Origin: Methanolobus sp. UBA32
GTDB lineage: Archaea > Halobacteriota > Methanosarcinia > Methanosarcinales > Methanosarcinaceae
Reading direction: 5' to 3'
Length of the DNA: 6,752 bases
NCBI GenBank assembly: GCA_002507205.1
Contig: DAZF01000002.1
Coordinates: forward strand, 1-6,752
The notes beneath the pieces are model-generated. The model worked only from the letters and a program-made list of their open reading frames with translations, made no database searches and was not told the DNA's origin. Each line of letters opens with the position of its first letter. The first letter of the stretch is position 1. This document shows positions 5,671 to 6,752 of the stretch, piece after piece. The translations under genes were made by a program, and so were the position numbers.

Positions 5671-5681
5671 ACACGATGATA

Positions 5682-5690
5682 GAAAAAATG
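5682..5690 (-). terminator. Possible T-rich terminator after 223-residue gene
   Basis: On the minus strand, CATTTTTTC follows the TAA of the upstream gene (5694-5692) within a few bases. Short T tracts terminate transcription in archaea without a hairpin. The tract is only six T residues and may be incidental. Confidence 0.25.
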
Positions 5691-5691
5691 T

Positions 5692-6363
5692 TTAGAAAAA
5701 GAGCTTGAAGTTCGTGTAAGGGACTAGTGTAAACTCTCTCTCTGAAATAACTTGTTCGGCAATAGCAATGATATCTTCTGCCGAATAATCTTTGTTCAAC
5801 TTCTTATAATCGTTGATGAGCTCTTGAATCTCAACAGCTACATCTACATCAACGTTGTCTTCCTTTAACAGAAGATGGTAGACATTCTCAGCTTTCCTTA
5901 CAGCTTTGAGATCTCCTTCATGTTGGTATATCAGTGTTATCAGCGTTGCCATGTCACACACTCCCATTGTTTCAGTGTGGAATATCGTTTTACAAACGAT
6001 CATATCTCCAACCTCAATGAAGATAGGTCGATGATGTTTTGCAGTTAAACGCATGCTCCAATATTTATATAAGTTTCCGTGGTCAACATTTTTGTAATGT
6101 TTGTTCGGTAACTCCTTGTATATTGTAGTTAAGCGTTTCGCTACTGTCTGTTTAACTAGGTACATGTATGAACAATATTTGCCGTCATTATGCTCGATAA
6201 GTATTTTTATCGAATTGCATTTATGTACTTGCGACTTCCCATCATGTACAACAATAGTCCCTGCTTGAACATCGTCAATTAATTTCATCCAGTAATTGAA
6301 TGGTTCATCATACATAGATGAAAGGTCATCCAATACTTTATTGAGATCTGAAAATTCAATCAT
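5692..6363 (-). CDS. Unknown protein, 223 aa
   Basis: The ATG at 6363 lies one base after the TAA of the preceding gene, with GGGGT three bases upstream, so the two are coupled. The protein starts with an acidic helical stretch (MIEFSDLNKVLDDLSSMYDE). A mixed alpha/beta middle follows, with SIKILIEHNDGKYCSYMYL near 51-69, basic residues at 71-96, and an IFIEVGDMIVCKTIFHTETMGVC strand region near 114-136. It ends in a helical, Lys/Glu-rich segment. Three Cys and scattered His do not form a clear site. There is no Walker motif, signal peptide or membrane helix, and I do not recognise a family. The Phe-rich end (NFKLFF) is not a clear clamp-binding motif, since the Gln is missing. It appears to be a soluble accessory protein of the mobile element. 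Confidence 0.78.
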   Translation of the reverse strand: MIEFSDLNKVLDDLSSMYDEPFNYWMKLIDDVQAGTIVVHDGKSQVHKCNSIKILIEHNDGKYCSYMYLVKQTVAKRLTTIYKELPNKHYKNVDHGNLYKYWSMRLTAKHHRPIFIEVGDMIVCKTIFHTETMGVCDMATLITLIYQHEGDLKAVRKAENVYHLLLKEDNVDVDVAVEIQELINDYKKLNKDYSAEDIIAIAEQVISEREFTLVPYTNFKLFF

Positions 6364-6364
6364 A

Positions 6365-6589
6365 TTACCCCGATATTTTCTTCACCATTTTATTTAAGTG
6401 TCCCCTATTCACTTCCCATGCAACGTGTGTTTTGCTACGACCTCGCTGAGATACCATTCCGTATCCCATCATGACCTGCAAAATTTTACCACTGATTCCT
6501 ACTTCTTTCGAAGTGAAAATGTCACTATCATGTTTTGATAGCACACGTAATTCACGCTCAAACTTAAGCAGAGCGCGCTTATGCACCAT
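6365..6589 (-). CDS. Small winged-helix-like DNA-binding protein (74 aa)
   Basis: The ATG at 6589 follows AAGG by about six bases and overlaps the stop of the upstream gene by 11 bp. The N-terminal 20 residues form a basic helix (KRALLKFERELRVLSK). DIFTSKEVGISGKILQVMMGYGMVSQRGR (about 23-51) reads as helix-turn-helix: FTSKEVG begins the second helix and GKILQVMMGYGMV the recognition helix. SKTHVAWEV then forms the wing strand. Length and plan match minimal winged-helix regulators. A candidate target is one of the inverted repeats in the intergenic region to its left, but nothing in the sequence links them. The fold assignment comes from pattern reading and is moderately sure; a structural or virion role cannot be excluded. 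Confidence 0.72.
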   Translation of the reverse strand: MVHKRALLKFERELRVLSKHDSDIFTSKEVGISGKILQVMMGYGMVSQRGRSKTHVAWEVNRGHLNKMVKKISG

Positions 6590-6752
6590 CTTCGCCTTCG
6601 ATCTTCTGAACTTGGATTTCCGGTTTAAGATTTATTTTGAATACGAAATCCCTGTCACAACCACCGTTCTCAGTCTCACACGTTTCAACACTGCGATGCT
6701 GATAGTTCGGTGGTAGATCTCTCGGGAACGCTACTGTGTTCTGCGTTCCGCA
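6579..6752 (-). CDS. Unknown protein, C-terminal part, cut by right window edge
   Basis: An open frame enters from the right edge and runs 57 codons to TAA at 6581-6579. It overlaps the start of the winged-helix gene by 11 bp, which is typical of coupled genes here. The visible peptide includes RSVETCETENGGCDRDF, with two Cys six residues apart, then a strand FVFKINLKPEIQVQKI and a short acidic tail EGEDGA. A third Cys is at the very edge. Lack of stops and the overlap support a real gene. No family can be assigned from the fragment. Confidence 0.6.
   Translation of the reverse strand, partial: CGTQNTVAFPRDLPPNYQHRSVETCETENGGCDRDFVFKINLKPEIQVQKIEGEDGA

Noticed and set aside
1..6752. CRISPR array, tRNA, rRNA, insertion sequence or attachment site
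   Set aside because: No regularly spaced repeats, no cloverleaf-like or rRNA-like sequence and no transposase or integrase motifs were found on reading both strands.

Overview
This 6.75-kb window (roughly 43% GC by eye) looks like the DNA-replication and nucleotide-metabolism segment of a virus or plasmid, most likely of an archaeon and plausibly a methanogen relative. Three things suggest this. The thymidylate synthase is of the archaeal type. Ribosome-binding sites are repeatedly GGTGA or AGGTG close to the start codon. The one divergent intergenic region has an AT-rich TATA-like core rather than clear -35/-10 boxes. No capsid, terminase, integrase, rRNA, tRNA, CRISPR array or insertion sequence is visible, so virus versus plasmid cannot be settled, and a bacterial-phage origin is not excluded.

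Layout. Almost everything is on the minus strand and tightly packed. A leftward operon starts at about 4955. In transcription order it encodes a zinc-binding probable ssDNA-binding protein, an AAA+ helicase-like ATPase ending in a clamp-binding-like QLTLF, a small ATP-dependent DNA ligase, a small protein with an SRH motif resembling CRISPR ring nucleases of the Csx16 type, an archaeal-type thymidylate synthase, two small unknown proteins, and an unknown gene cut by the left edge. A second leftward group enters from the right edge. It encodes the C-terminal end of an unknown protein, a 74-residue winged-helix-like protein, a 223-residue unknown protein and a Cys-rich small protein. Between the groups is the only plus-strand gene, an unknown protein of about 119 residues. 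It diverges from the replication operon across a short region with a perfect 10-bp inverted repeat, and its 3' end overlaps the Cys-rich gene tail to tail.

How the genes may work together. The SSB, ATPase and ligase form a coherent fork or repair set without a polymerase or primase in view. Thymidylate synthase would supply dTMP. The Csx16-like protein sits inside the operon and, if truly a ring nuclease, would blunt type III CRISPR signalling by the host. Genes are joined by stop/start overlaps and ribosome-binding sites buried in the preceding gene, which implies translational coupling. The best leads are the Csx16-like protein, the terminal QLTLF of the ATPase, and the divergent control region at about 4980-5066.
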